A DNA stretch of 64,000 nt from contig CM043942.1 of assembly GCA_014529385.2 (NCBI GenBank), positions 111,408,141 through 111,472,140 of the forward strand, in the 5' to 3' direction. The notes beneath the pieces were generated by a model, which saw nothing but the letters and a program-made list of their open reading frames with translations, made no database searches and was not told the DNA's origin. The DNA comes from Adiantum capillus-veneris. Taxonomy: Eukaryota; Streptophyta; Polypodiopsida; Polypodiales; Pteridaceae. Position 1 is the first letter of the stretch. Every line of letters starts with the position of its first letter. The position numbers and the translations under genes were made by a program. Below are positions 11,546 through 21,752 of this stretch, piece after piece.

Positions 11546-12386
11546 GGGCATTGAGAGAGATAGATCAAAGAAGTTGATTTGGTTATCTCAAATAGAGTAT
11601 ATTGACAAGGTTTTCCAACGTTTCAATATGGAGAAGGAAAAGTCATTGAGTGTTCCATTTCCACCATATGTGAAACTTAGCAAACAAGATTGTTCTGTGT
11701 CTGAGGAAGAAAAGGCTGAAATGGATAAGATTCCATATGCGTCTGCAGTGGGTAGTTTGATGTATGCAATGATTGCTACACGTTCGGATATTGCATTTGC
11801 AGTGGGAGTGGTTAGCAGATATATGTCAAATCCCGGCAAGAAACATTGGGAGGCAGTGAAAGGTATCATGAGATAAATAAAACATCCAAAGAGTATGCCC
11901 ATATGCTATGGTAGTCAGGACTTGAGTGTCAGAGGATACACTGACTCAAATTATGCAGGAGACTTGGATAAGAGGAAATCTACATCAGGCTATGTCTTTA
12001 CATTGGCTGGAGGTGCCATATCATGGCAATCTCGATTACAAGATTGTGTTACACAGTCTACTATAGAAGCTGAGTATGTTGCAGCAAATGAGGCATGCAA
12101 AGAAGCTATTTGTCTTGGTAGATTGGTAGCAGACTTGGGAATCAAAGTAGATATGCCAGAGTTATATTGTGATAATCAAAGTGCTATACAATTGGCAAAG
12201 AATCCAGTGTTCCATTCGAAGACTAATCATATTGATGTGAAATATCACTTCATTAGGGAAGTACTTGAAGACAAGCAGATACAAGTGCTGAAGATCCACA
12301 CCAAGGACAATCCTGCTGATCTACTCACAACGGGACTTCCAGGAGAGGGCTTTGTGCATTGTCGTGAGTTATTGGGCATTGGATAG
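11546..12386 (+). pseudogene. Copia-1 RT 3' part and RNase H
   Basis: The frame resumes after the solo LTR with WLSQIEYIDKVFQRFNMEK, ending the RT connection domain (PYASAVGSLMYAMIATRSDI). One TAA interrupts it at 11874-11876. RNase H follows from about 11890: YTDSNYAGD, STIEAEYVAANEA and CDNQSAI carry the catalytic D-E-D residues, and KTNHIDVKYHFIRE plus TKDNPADLLT are the usual copia end blocks. The stop is TAG at 12384-12386. This module degrades the RNA strand after first-strand synthesis. Confidence 0.9.
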
Positions 12387-12457
12387 ATGGAAGCCATGTA
12401 AATCTTTGTACATTTATGTTCATAGATTTACAGTTACTTAAAGTGCCACATTGGACT

Positions 12458-12642
12458 TTAAGTGGGAGTTTGTTGGGATTAAATCCCAAGTGGACTCTTA
12501 TACGGATATGGCCGCCTGCCCGCCTAACTCACTTATCACTAACTCTTTGTATATACTCACTCATACTTTTGTGGATACTAAGGTTTTGGAAGATAACCCT
12601 TCTAACGACTCTCTGCGTAATGTGTACTGTGTAATCTCTCTA

Positions 12643-12688
<46 letters not shown>

Positions 12689-12754
12689 CGAGAGAGTCAA
12701 TCCACGCTCCGCTCCGCGACTTCTGATACTGTGGATTCATGTATCGAGTAGACT
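12458..12754 (+). repeat. Polypurine tract and truncated 3' LTR of Copia-1
   Basis: The tract TTAAGTGGGAGTT (12458-12470) is followed at 12471 by TGTTGGGATTAAATCCC, the LTR start. The LTR contains a (TG)n run at 12647-12686 and loses identity by about 12754, where LINE-A reverse transcriptase coding begins. No CA terminus or target duplication is visible, so the LTR is cut off there. Confidence 0.7.
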
Positions 12755-13620
12755 AATGCAAGGAGATTGGAAGCACCATTTGAGGAGACAGAGGTTAAAC
12801 ATGCTTTATCAAAGTTGGGCAATGAGAAAACTCTTGGTATTTGTGGAATCTCAAAAGAGTTTGTGCTGGCATTTTGGAATGATCTAAAAGGTATCATAGT
12901 GTCTCTTATAAACTCCTGATGGTCAGCTCAATACATGGACCCCTGTCTCAAACAGGGACTTATCAAGCTTATCCCTAAGCAGACCTTTCCAAAATGTTTG
13001 AATCATTGGAGACCCATATCCATGATGGGTATTATATATAAGATCTTGGCCAAAATTGTGGCCATGAGGCTGAGCCTTCTTCTTAGAAATTCTTTTCATA
13101 AAGCTCAGTCAGGTTTCATCTCTAGTAGATCCATTTTTCATAACATTCTGTCAGTCCAACTTGGAATAGAACATGCTCAGAGATCCTCTCAGGATATGGT
13201 ATTGCTACAGGTGGACAATGAGAAGCCTTTTGACACAGTTCAGTGGGACTTTATAGCTGGGGTTTTGCAAAATATGGGCTTTGGGCCTAGGATTGTCAAC
13301 TGCATTTTCATGCTGGGTAAAGATGCTTGGTCTAGACTTTTAGTGAATGGCAGAATGTCTAACAAGGTCCACATAGAACAATCTATCAGGCAAGGCTGAT
13401 TTTGAGCTCTTTGTTATTTGCAGTTGCTACTCACCTCTTTTTCTCTTATCTTGACTCTCTTGCAGAGAAACATATTGTGCAGGGACTCTCCACTAGAAGA
13501 GGCCAGATGTTGGGTCAGGGCTTTGCAAATGATACTTTTATATTCTTGACGGCTAACAATGTGAATGTTCTGAGATGTATGGCTACCTTGGGAAAAAAAA
13601 TTGTTACATTAGGGTTGTAA
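12755..13620 (+). pseudogene. LINE-A reverse transcriptase
   Basis: Plant L1-type RT read in broken frames. Blocks in order: a pre-RT segment with GICGISKEFVLAFW, LIPKQTFPKCLNHWRPISMM, FHKAQSGFISSRSI, VDNEKPFDTVQWDF with the first catalytic Asp, then GQGFANDTFIFL where the canonical F-A-D-D pair reads F-A-N-D. Loss of that Asp would abolish catalysis. Stops at 13397-13399 (near SIRQG) and 13618-13620 interrupt it. Confidence 0.85.
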
Positions 13621-13899
13621 ATTAACATGCTCAAATCCACTCTAATTTATGTCTCTGCTATTGATTTCAATGCTCTCATTTGGGGGGGAGGGGGGAGAGA
13701 GACTTCCTAAGGGTCATATCTTCAGGCATTTAGGGTATCCTATAGGGGTGCATGTTACCACTACTGAATTGTAGGACTGGGTGCTCAAGAGAGTTTACAG
13801 TAAGGTTGCTTCATGGCATATGAGGAGTGGCCACTGCATGTCAGATTGAGGATAATTTAGTCTATTCTTATGCCATATTTGTTGTATCTTTTGCCTTGT

Positions 13900-15095
13900 C
13901 TACCTTGGTCTAAAAAAAATCTACAGGTCTTCAACTGAGTAATGATTTTTTTTTTTTGTGGAATTGTAAGAGAGCTTCAATTGTTTTGGTTTCTTGGGAT
14001 GTATTAGGTCTTCCCCAAAGCATGGGAGGCTGTGGAATTCTGAACCTACAACTACATGCTCTCGCTAGAAGGGCAACTTTTATTATATACATGCTGCATC
14101 CCTTACATGATTGGGCTGTATGCATGTGGGATTTGATCAGATCCTCTATCTGTTATTTTCATGGCTGCTGGTCTTTGAGTGATTGGGACAAATTGTTTAC
14201 AGCTGCCACTATTAAAACTAGTTATGATATTTCAAATATGTTGATAGTGTCCTGGAAGCATGTCTTTGCACTTCTGATTTGGTAGGGGAGAATGAGATAC
14301 ATGGGCAACTCTCTTTTAGTTAGAATGTATTTTGAAGTTTTTTTTTTTAGAGTTGTGCATGCTAAAGCTTTGGGGAGGAATGTCCTTTCCTTTTCTAGGA
14401 AGGGCATCTGTTCCATTTGTCAAGTGGTAGACTCTGAGTCGGGTTTATAACCTTTTTGACAGCTAGAAGACACTTCAGACTACACTATGGCTTCAAAATA
14501 CCATGGAACCTTCTATGTGCCTCAGTCAACAACCTGCAGGTACCTATCAATACCTTGGAGGAGGACAGGTTCCAAGACTAGCCCTTCCCAGATGCTCAAA
14601 AGAACTGGTGGATTTCCCAGACAAGAGATTTTCACAGGATCTTGTTGCCTCCCCTCACAATTCAGGACAGATGCAATAAAATATGGGCAATGAATAGATA
14701 TAGTGATTGGTGGTCTCAGCTATTCTCTAGAATATGGCACTATCAGACTTCATTTAAGTTCAAAGTGTTCTGGTGGAGATGCTTGATTGGGGGACTCCCC
14801 ACTGCTGATGTAATGTTAAAAAAAAGATTATTGATGGGAAGTGTCCTAGATGTAACAGAGTTGAGACTATTAGACATGTATTTTGGCATTGTACTGTGGT
14901 TGCTGAATGGTGGCAGTGGGCCAGACATTGGTGGAATGAGGCATGGAATTGTAAAATCTCTAAATTCAAATGTATATTTGGTTTGCTATCTTCTGAGGAT
15001 GATGATATGTCCTTTTGTTTGTTGTCTTTCAATACTTGGTTCTTATGGTTTATATGGGACTTGAGGAACAAGGTTATGTATGATCACATTATGTA
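13900..15095 (+). pseudogene. LINE-A ORF2 C-terminal region with zf-RVT motif
   Basis: Degenerate continuation of ORF2 in several frames. GGCGILNLQLHALARR (about 14025) matches the conserved block after RT in plant LINEs. Near 14760 FKVFWWRCLIGGLPTAD leads into the zinc-binding stretch CPRCNRVETIRHVFWHC (about 14842-14892), the C-x2-C...H-x4-C zf-RVT pattern; the two halves lie in different frames because of an indel in a run of A at about 14820. The end reads FIWDLRNKVMYD, a usual LINE terminal motif. A T-run and several stops break it. Confidence 0.75.
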
Positions 15096-15109
15096 ACAAA
15101 GGATTTTCA

Positions 15110-15301
<192 letters not shown>

Positions 15302-15540
15302 TGAAGAGATGGAGAGGGTATGTCATGATCGTATGTTATGGTTCTCAGAGCACAGTGAGAGGTCAAGAGATCCTTTGGTAGAGCTTCTTCATTCTCCCAC
15401 CCACTGGGTTCAAGTTGATTGCTTCTTCTACCAGGGCTCAAAATCAGAGGTCGCCCCATCGGACTGAGCTTCCACTTCCTCTCGCCAACACTCTTGTCAG
15501 CCGTCTCCTATGAGGTCCTCATTTGACTTCTTTGAGCCAT

Positions 15541-16364
15541 GGCTTTACCCACTTTGTTTTGCTTGAATCCTGGAAGCATCCATGCCACCTTCAAGGTCTG
15601 ACATGGGCACACTCTCTGAAGATAAATTAACCACCTGTCTTACTGAGGCATTAACCTCAGACCCTCAGGTTAAAGGGAAACATACAGTCTGTATCCCTGC
15701 CATAAGATTAATGTCTCAAGTTTTTGCTTTTAAGAGTCCTGCTATAGTTCTATATTTCACAGACAAACTTTCGGTCCTAAATGAGATAGTAGGTTATTTG
15801 GACCAGGGCTTTAAGAAAGAAATAGTATACAAGGTTTTCTACAATGGTTCAAGACTGTATGAAGTTCGTTTTTTTTGCAGAGGATTAGAAAGCCTTTCAT
15901 TCTACCTCAACCATTATCTTATGTGGGCAAGTTGTTCATGTTCTGCCCTAGCATCCGGTCAAGCAAATTAAGGAGGAATTGTTGTCTAAATGCCTAGTAT
16001 GGTTGATTTTGTGGACTTACATGCTTTTTTGTGGCCTTGTATCAAGGATTTGATTGCCCCTCTATGCAAAGTTCAAATTTCCCCCACTATTCATTGTCCC
16101 AATAGGAGCAGATCTTGTGTTATGTGGAACACTAATAAGAAGATGCCTCACACTATGGAAATTGAGTTAGAATCTATAGGCACACTGGTTATTTACCCTA
16201 AGTGGGGAAATTTATAAGGATCATGCTATCATTGTGGAAAACTAGGACATTTCTCCAAGAATTTCCCTACATTGGCTAAAGGCTCATTTGAGATGATTCC
16301 CTCTTATCCTAGAAGCAAGCACGTGATGCCCAAAGAGCATATTTTTGGCAAAACAAGTTCAAAT

Positions 16365-16397
<33 letters not shown>

Positions 16398-16480
16398 TTG
16401 CTCAGGCAGCCAGAGAAAGACAAAAACAACTTGTACTCAACACTGACAGACAGTCTACTGCATCTTTTCACAGGAAAATA
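15541..16480 (+). pseudogene. LINE-B ORF1 (nucleic-acid-binding Gag-like protein)
   Basis: Begins at ATG 15541 (MALPTLFCLNP); a 2-base deletion relative to the copy at 63600 shifts the frame, which resumes at MPPSRSDMGTLSED. The N-terminal part, with HTVCIPAIRLMSQVFAFKSP, has the position and composition of the DUF4283 domain of plant LINE ORF1 (inference). A zinc knuckle follows at 16222-16265: CYHCGKLGHFSKNF, with Phe in place of the last Cys. A 32-base poly(C) run interrupts the rest. ORF1 proteins coat LINE RNA. Stops at 15969-15971 and 16215-16217. Confidence 0.7.
16366..16397. repeat. Poly(C) tract, 32 bases
   Basis: Uninterrupted run of 32 C inside the former LINE-B ORF1. Such long C runs are rare, can form i-motif/G-quadruplex structures and are prone to length errors in sequencing, so the exact length is uncertain. 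Confidence 0.95.
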
Positions 16481-16787
16481 GACGAGCTAATTGATGTTAG
16501 AGATGTAATTTTGGATTTCGAAATGACTGTAAGAAACAGAGATATCTATGTAGATAATGGGTGGTTGCAGATGGGAAAGACTCATCCAAATCCTGTTACT
16601 ATAAAAAAAGTAAAGTACAAAAGGAAAAGGCATAATTTTTCAATTCTTCACAATGGCGATGGGAGAAGATATGTCAACTTATTGCCTTGGAATCATAGGG
16701 TTCATATACATTAGGGACTTATATTTTTTAGCCTGTGATTAAGTTTCAGTATTCTATTGAGAATGAAATAAGTTCTTCTATTGTGAA

Positions 16788-17285
16788 TTGATGGTGGATG
16801 TAGACGGCTGGATAATCACCATGTGGGAACATGTTCTTAGAAGATGGGCAGCGAATTACTTAGTAATTACTAGATTAATTACTACAGTAATTCCGGAGTG
16901 TATAAATAGGGCCCATTACATTATTATCGGGTTGGCAATTGTTATCACTTGTATTAGCGCTTTAGGCTATAATTGTACTTGAGCATCAGTGGCAGTATTG
17001 TCGGCTGTACTTTCCCTCTGTAATCATATTCGCTGTAATCTTGATCTGTAATCTCAATCATGACATATATTTTAGTGATACTTACTTCTCGTCCAGTCTT
17101 CTGAATCTAAATCTGAATCTAAACCTTATTCCACTCTATAAGTCTGATTCTTATTTCAGTATCCACATTTCAGTTTAGTCTCTGATTTCTGTTCAGTCTG
17201 CTATCTGAAATCTTCCCACACTAGTAGTTAGCTGAAATCCTTCAACACTGGAATTAGCTCTCTCAAGAGATCAACTCCAATTCCA
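16788..17285 (+). repeat. 5' LTR of Gypsy-3
   Basis: Proposed edges: TGATGGTGGATG (16788) and CCAATTCCA (17285), 498 bp. Support: a TATA box, CT-rich transcribed region with repeated TCTGAATC-like words, and a primer-binding site just inside. The 5' edge is a guess from TG and the loss of LINE similarity, because no second LTR is available for comparison. Confidence 0.5.
16901..16910 (+). promoter_or_regulatory. TATA box of Gypsy-3 LTR
   Basis: GTGTATAAATAGGGCCC is a canonical plant TATA box. Transcription would begin near 16935 and read into gag, whose ATG lies at 17361. Confidence 0.75.
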
Positions 17286-17288
17286 TTT

Positions 17289-17306
17289 TGGCGATCACGG
17301 TGGCTC
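17289..17306 (+). promoter_or_regulatory. Primer-binding site of Gypsy-3
   Basis: TGGCGATCACGGTGGCTC lies three bases inside the proposed LTR end. It begins with TGG, the complement of tRNA CCA. The matching tRNA is not identified. Confidence 0.5.
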
Positions 17307-17360
17307 GAGTTGAAGCTCGTTGTGACTGAAAGACTCTTCTCCTAGTTGAAGTTTTCAGCA

Positions 17361-19350
17361 ATGGCACCAAAATCCAATCGTGGCCGGAAATCTACCATTG
17401 GTGTGGAACCCATTACTGAGGAGTCAAGAAGAGAGTCTGACCCCAAGCAAGAGAAAATGACTAACACTGAGGCTCAGGAGAAGCATAGTCTGGCTGATGA
17501 GGCGCAGGACTCACAGCACTCTAGTCATTCTCGACGCCGACGGGTAGAACGGGAAGCACGAAAGGCAAAGAGCTCCAAGAATTCTCAGTCTTGCCAGAGA
17601 GATGAGCATATCAAGGGCAGAAAGGAAAGTCACCATACTTCTAGAAGACAAAACAGAGAAGATACTGATATTGAGACAGAGATAGAGATTGATTGGGATG
17701 CTGACACTGACAATTGCAAGAAGGCTCCCAAGCGCCATTCTCAAGCCAAGAAGAGAAGTGGTGGGATCAGGAGTAATCGAAATGATTACACAGCTTCCCT
17801 AAAGGTTTCCTTTCCCATATTCAAAGCAGGAAAAAAGGATGATCCAGATGTTCACATACAAGCTTTCGAGCAGTATGCTGAACTAAAAAACATTGATGAA
17901 GATGATTAGGGGGAATATTTTCCACAAACCTTGAAGGAGGCAGCGAGGAAATGGTATTACCATTACCCTGCATGCCAGTTGGATCATATAACAAATTACT
18001 TAAGGCCTTCAGGTTGGAATATTCCGACAATCGAGGGGACGAAGATATTCTCTGTGAATTGGATCAGATCAAACAGAGGAATTTGTCAATCCTCAACTAT
18101 GTAGAAAAGATAAAATAACTGACCAAGCAGTTGCAAGAACCGTTGTCTGAGAAGAGATTGAGGGCATGGTTTCTGAATGGGTTCAGAAGCAAGAAGCTTA
18201 GGGAACAAGAAGTACCAGCCCCTACAGAAAAACTCAATGATCTAGTCCAAAGAGCATTAAAGCTGGAATAGCAGCCTAAGAAAGAGAAGAGCCACAAGAA
18301 GCGAAGGACCAGTAGCAGTAGCTCGGCTACTGAAGCTTCTGATTCCAGTGCAACGTCCAGCAGTTCCGAGAGCAGCTCCAATGAACGAACAAAGGAGAAA
18401 TCAAAGAAGGGATCATGGACCAATAAGATTGAAGAAATGGATTGGCAGATTGCAGAAATTAGCCACATAAGACAGCCGGTCCGAAAGATGGAGACTTGGT
18501 GTTCAAGATGTATTTATCCAAGGACCACATCTCCACAGAATGTCCACAATGTACCTACTGCAAGGCCTTTGGTCACCTATGGAATAATTGTGGCATCAGA
18601 ATTCACCATTTTAAGAAAGGAAAGGATCTATCAGTGGTTGCCTACACTGAACGAATGAAGGTAGAACCAATCAAAGTAGCTCAAGAGGAAAGACCAGGTA
18701 CCAATGGTACTGGTCAAGGATGTGGCAGATACCAACCAGCAATGGGAAGAGGAAGAGGAAGAGGCAACTGCCAGACCAAGAGAATGAATTGTTATACCTG
18801 TGGGAAGTATGGTCATTTTGTAGCCCAATGTCCAGATGCACCGGTAACGACTACTACTAAGGCTAAGGCACCAGAGCCGGTTCCAGTCAGGGTGGTTACC
18901 AGGAGCAAGGGAGTAATCATTGAAGAAATTCCATACATTTCAAAAGTACCAGCCAATCCTAACAGCAGCAAGTGGGCTCAACAAAGGGAAGTTTGGAAGG
19001 CCAAAGGTAAAGAAAAGGTGGTAGATGAGTGGCAAGAGCAGTGGGAACTAGAAGCTAAAATCACAGAGGATTTAGCTAAGAAGCTGCCAGATCAACCAAA
19101 AACTTCCGAAGCTAGAGTCATTCAGAAGATACCATCCCAATCGACTGACAAAGATCAAATAGTATCGGCGATGACAGAGACCATGCTGGCTGTAGTACAT
19201 GGACTAGCTGATGAAATGGGAGTGGATGGAAAGAGTAGAAGTACTACTAAAGAAGAATGGCAGTGTGAAGACACCAGTTCTTCAAGATCTGACAATCAGT
19301 CTGACCAAGAGCGAGAGGAAATTCATGTGAAAATTTGTGATAGAATCTAG
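17361..19350 (+). pseudogene. Gypsy-3 Gag with two zinc knuckles
   Basis: Starts at ATG 17361 (MAPKSNRGRKS). A highly charged N-terminus precedes a retrotransposon Gag capsid domain (SFPIFKAGKKDDPDVHIQAF, then FPQTLKEAARKWYY; about 17800-18160) and a Ser-rich linker. Two CCHC knuckles follow: CTYCKAFGHLWNNC (about 18556-18597) and CYTCGKYGHFVAQC (about 18790-18831), all ligands present. Breaks: TAG at 17907-17909, a frameshift near 17970, a TAA near 18117 and TAG near 18268. The late stop at 19348-19350 separates it from the in-frame protease. Confidence 0.85.
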
Positions 19351-19830
19351 AAGCTCACTGTAGAGCTAGAGGATATAAGAAAGACCTTGCCTGAGGTGGC
19401 AAACTTTATCAAAAAATGTAGGAAGACTGAGGCAGAGGCCAGAACAGATGATGAAGTTCCACTTAGTCAGGTAGATTACAAGGTCAGGAAGCAGTGGGAA
19501 CCTCTCTCAAGCGTCATACTGGATGGAGGAGCAGGAATCAACATAATGGGAGCCCATCTTCAGCAAAGAATGGGTATCACTAACATGAAAACAGCACCAT
19601 TCAAAGTAAGAATGCCAGATCATCGAGTCGTAGAGGCGACGGGTATGATTGAAAACATGCAGATAAGAGTTGGGAGGGAGAAATTCAAAACCAGTTTCCT
19701 AGTCTTGGATGTGCAGGGAGCATATGGAATGCTATTAGGCTGCCCATGGTTAAGAACAACACATGCTGTTCATGACTATACAAACCAAACTTTGACCATA
19801 GAAGGGGCCAGTGGCAGAATCAAAATCTAG
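19351..19830 (+). pseudogene. Gypsy-3 protease
   Basis: Retropepsin-like aspartic protease. SSVILDGGAGINIMG (about 19507) is the active site with Asp; the flap and hydrophobic hairpin follow, ending GMLLGCPWLRTTHAV (about 19730), the usual LG-x-PWL end block. The frame is continuous with Gag except for TAG at 19348-19350 and closes at TAG 19828-19830. It would cut the polyprotein. DGGA in place of DTGA/DSGA is shared with Gypsy-1. Confidence 0.82.
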
Positions 19831-21392
19831 ACCAAGAACATCAGGAGCTGGAAAAAGGAACTGAGGCCGAAGGAGTTGTGTCAGAAATACAGAGCAAAGA
19901 AAATTCAGCGAATGCTAGCAACTATGAACATATTTCCTTTGGCAGAAATCGATTTGAATGCAGTCCTGTTGAACAAAGAGCAAGCTGATAATCAGAAGAG
20001 ACAATTCCCTGATCAGTTTACTGAAGTCAATGCAGGGGAAAGAACAGTTTAGCTAACTGGAAGAATGGAGGAACCAGCTGATACTCGTATAATGGAAGAA
20101 CCAGTATGTTCAGAAGAGTACCCACTGGATGAGAATAATGATTCAACAATGAATGGACCTTCTTGGAACTATGCTGAAGAATCAACCAAACAAAAAGGAG
20201 GTGGACCAAACTGGTTGCTTCTAGACGATCACAAAGTAGAGGAGTGGAACTTGGGATCCGAGGAAAATCCCAGAATGATCAAATTCAACAAGCACCTCAA
20301 ACCGGCAATGAAGGAAAAGGGACGAAAAATGTTCTAGAACTATGAATATGTGTTTGCCTGGGAACATACAGATTTGAAGGGAGTAGATCCTGAAGTTTGT
20401 CAACACCGAATACCACTGAAACCGGATGCTAGGCCAGTAAGATTGGAAAGATACCGGATGAACCCCAACTATGCAAAGAAGGTCAAGGAGGATATTGATA
20501 ATCTTCTCAAGGTGGGTTCATTACGAAAGTAGCAAGAAGTGATTTGTTATTTTCCATAGTCGTCGTTCCTAAGAAGAATGGGAAATTAAGAGTTTGTGTT
20601 GACTATAGCAAACTAAATGCCCAGACTATTAAGGATCCATTTCCCTTACCTTTTACTGATATGTTGCTTGATGAGATCGTAGGATATGAGATGTATAGCT
20701 TCATGGATGGTTATAGCGGCTATAACCAGTTACAGATCGCTCCTGAAGATAGGGCAAAGACCACTTTCATCACTGAGTGGGGAGCATTCATGTATCTGGT
20801 GATGCCTTTTGGCCTGTGCAATGTACTAGCTACTTTTCAGCGGTGTATGATAGAGATGTTTCATGAATTTCTTCATCGGTTCCTCGCAATTTTCATGGAT
20901 GAATTCACTGTCTATTCAGATGAGGAACAACACCTTCTATTCCTAGAGATGGTTTTTAAACGCTGTCAGGAGAAGAGGATTTGTTTGAATCCATTCAAAT
21001 CTTATTTCTGGTTTGGAAGGGACAGCTACTGAGACATGTGGTTTTCCGCAATGGAATAGAGATGGCCAGTGACAAAATACAGTGTGTCCAGCAAGCTAAA
21101 GCACCCAGAACTGCTTCAGAGTTGAGTTCTTTCTTTGTTTATGCGAATTTCTATAGAAGATTTGTACACAAGTTTGCTTCTCAAGCAGTACCACTATATG
21201 AGATTACAAAGAAGACCAGTAAGTTCAATTGGACTGCTAAGTGTGAGTAGAGTTTTCAAACTTTGAAAAAAGCCATTACCAGTAAACCAGTCCTTAGGCA
21301 GCCGAGAATTGGGATATTATTTTTCATGTACATGTAGATGCTTCAGGATTGGCAATGGGGGCAATATTAGCTCAACCAGATGGCCGAACAGA
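19831..21392 (+). pseudogene. Gypsy-3 reverse transcriptase and start of RNase H
   Basis: After an acidic linker the RT shows HRIPLKPDARPVRLERYRM, VVVPKKNGKLRVCVDYSKLN, FMDGYSGYNQLQIAPEDRAK with the first catalytic Asp, LVMPFGLCN, and FLAIFMDEFTVYS. The last box normally has two Asp; here the second is Glu. The thumb and connection follow (SELSSFFVYANFYRRFVHKF), then the first RNase H block with HVDASGLAMGAILAQPDG. Stops or frameshifts occur near 20052, 20335, 20530, 21032 and 21248. Coding ends at the TIR element (21393) and resumes at 31668. Confidence 0.88.
21382..21392. repeat. Left target-site duplication of the TIR element
   Basis: GGCCGAACAGA. The matching copy GGCAGAACAGA lies at 31668-31678, one mismatch in 11. 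Removing the insert and one copy joins the two halves of the RNase H gene in frame, which supports both boundaries. Mutator-like elements normally make 8-11 bp duplications. Confidence 0.8.
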
Positions 21393-21452
21393 GGGATCCC
21401 TAACCCCGAGAAAATACTTCCGAGCGAACAGAAAATCGATCGAATATATACA
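21393..21452 (+). repeat. Left terminal inverted repeat
   Basis: Starts GGGATCCCTAACCCCGAG. Against the reverse complement of 31608-31667 (GAGTTCTACCATAGCCCGAG...), about 60% of bases match with small gaps, in a fixed order of shared words over about 60 bases. Confidence 0.65.
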
Positions 21453-21752
21453 ATAGAAAAGATCATATCAATATTGCAATAGTTCAGATATTGAACATAG
21501 AGTAGTAAAATGAACCAGTCATATCTTAATTTTTTTCAAATAAAAGAACCATACACCCACATCTAATTCATCGATACATACTCAAAAACTTGCTCAAAAC
21601 CTTAGATATTCTCTCGCACAACAAGGCTCATCATAGGACCACAAAACACATAAAGTGCAAACCTTCACACCCAAAGGCACGGCTATAGGGGCCATCATAG
21701 ATTGACAAAAAACCACAATGAAATACAAAAACTTTAGAGCACAAAACTTGAT

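Larger units (their letters stand above)
5631..12754 (+). mobile_element. Copia-1: Ty1/copia retrotransposon, interrupted
   Basis: Plus-strand copia element (gag, protease, integrase, RT, RNase H order) resembling the Tork/Tnt1 group (YNIKKLDGTNFPFWK gag start, LYVDDMLIAG RT box). Its 5' LTR is missing or replaced by Gypsy-1, and a solo LTR (9603-11545) splits the RT region. The 3' LTR starts at 12471 after a polypurine tract and is cut off where LINE-A begins. Frames carry several single stops and small frameshifts, but catalytic residues are mostly retained. Confidence 0.85.
12755..15107 (+). mobile_element. LINE-A: 5'-truncated L1-type retrotransposon
   Basis: Non-LTR element carrying the second half of ORF2 only: reverse transcriptase (12755-13620) then a degenerate C-terminal region with a zf-RVT-type zinc motif (to 15095). 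5' truncation is normal for LINE insertions. No poly(A) tail is visible; instead the 3' end meets a (GA)n tract that also precedes the 5' end of LINE-B. Confidence 0.8.
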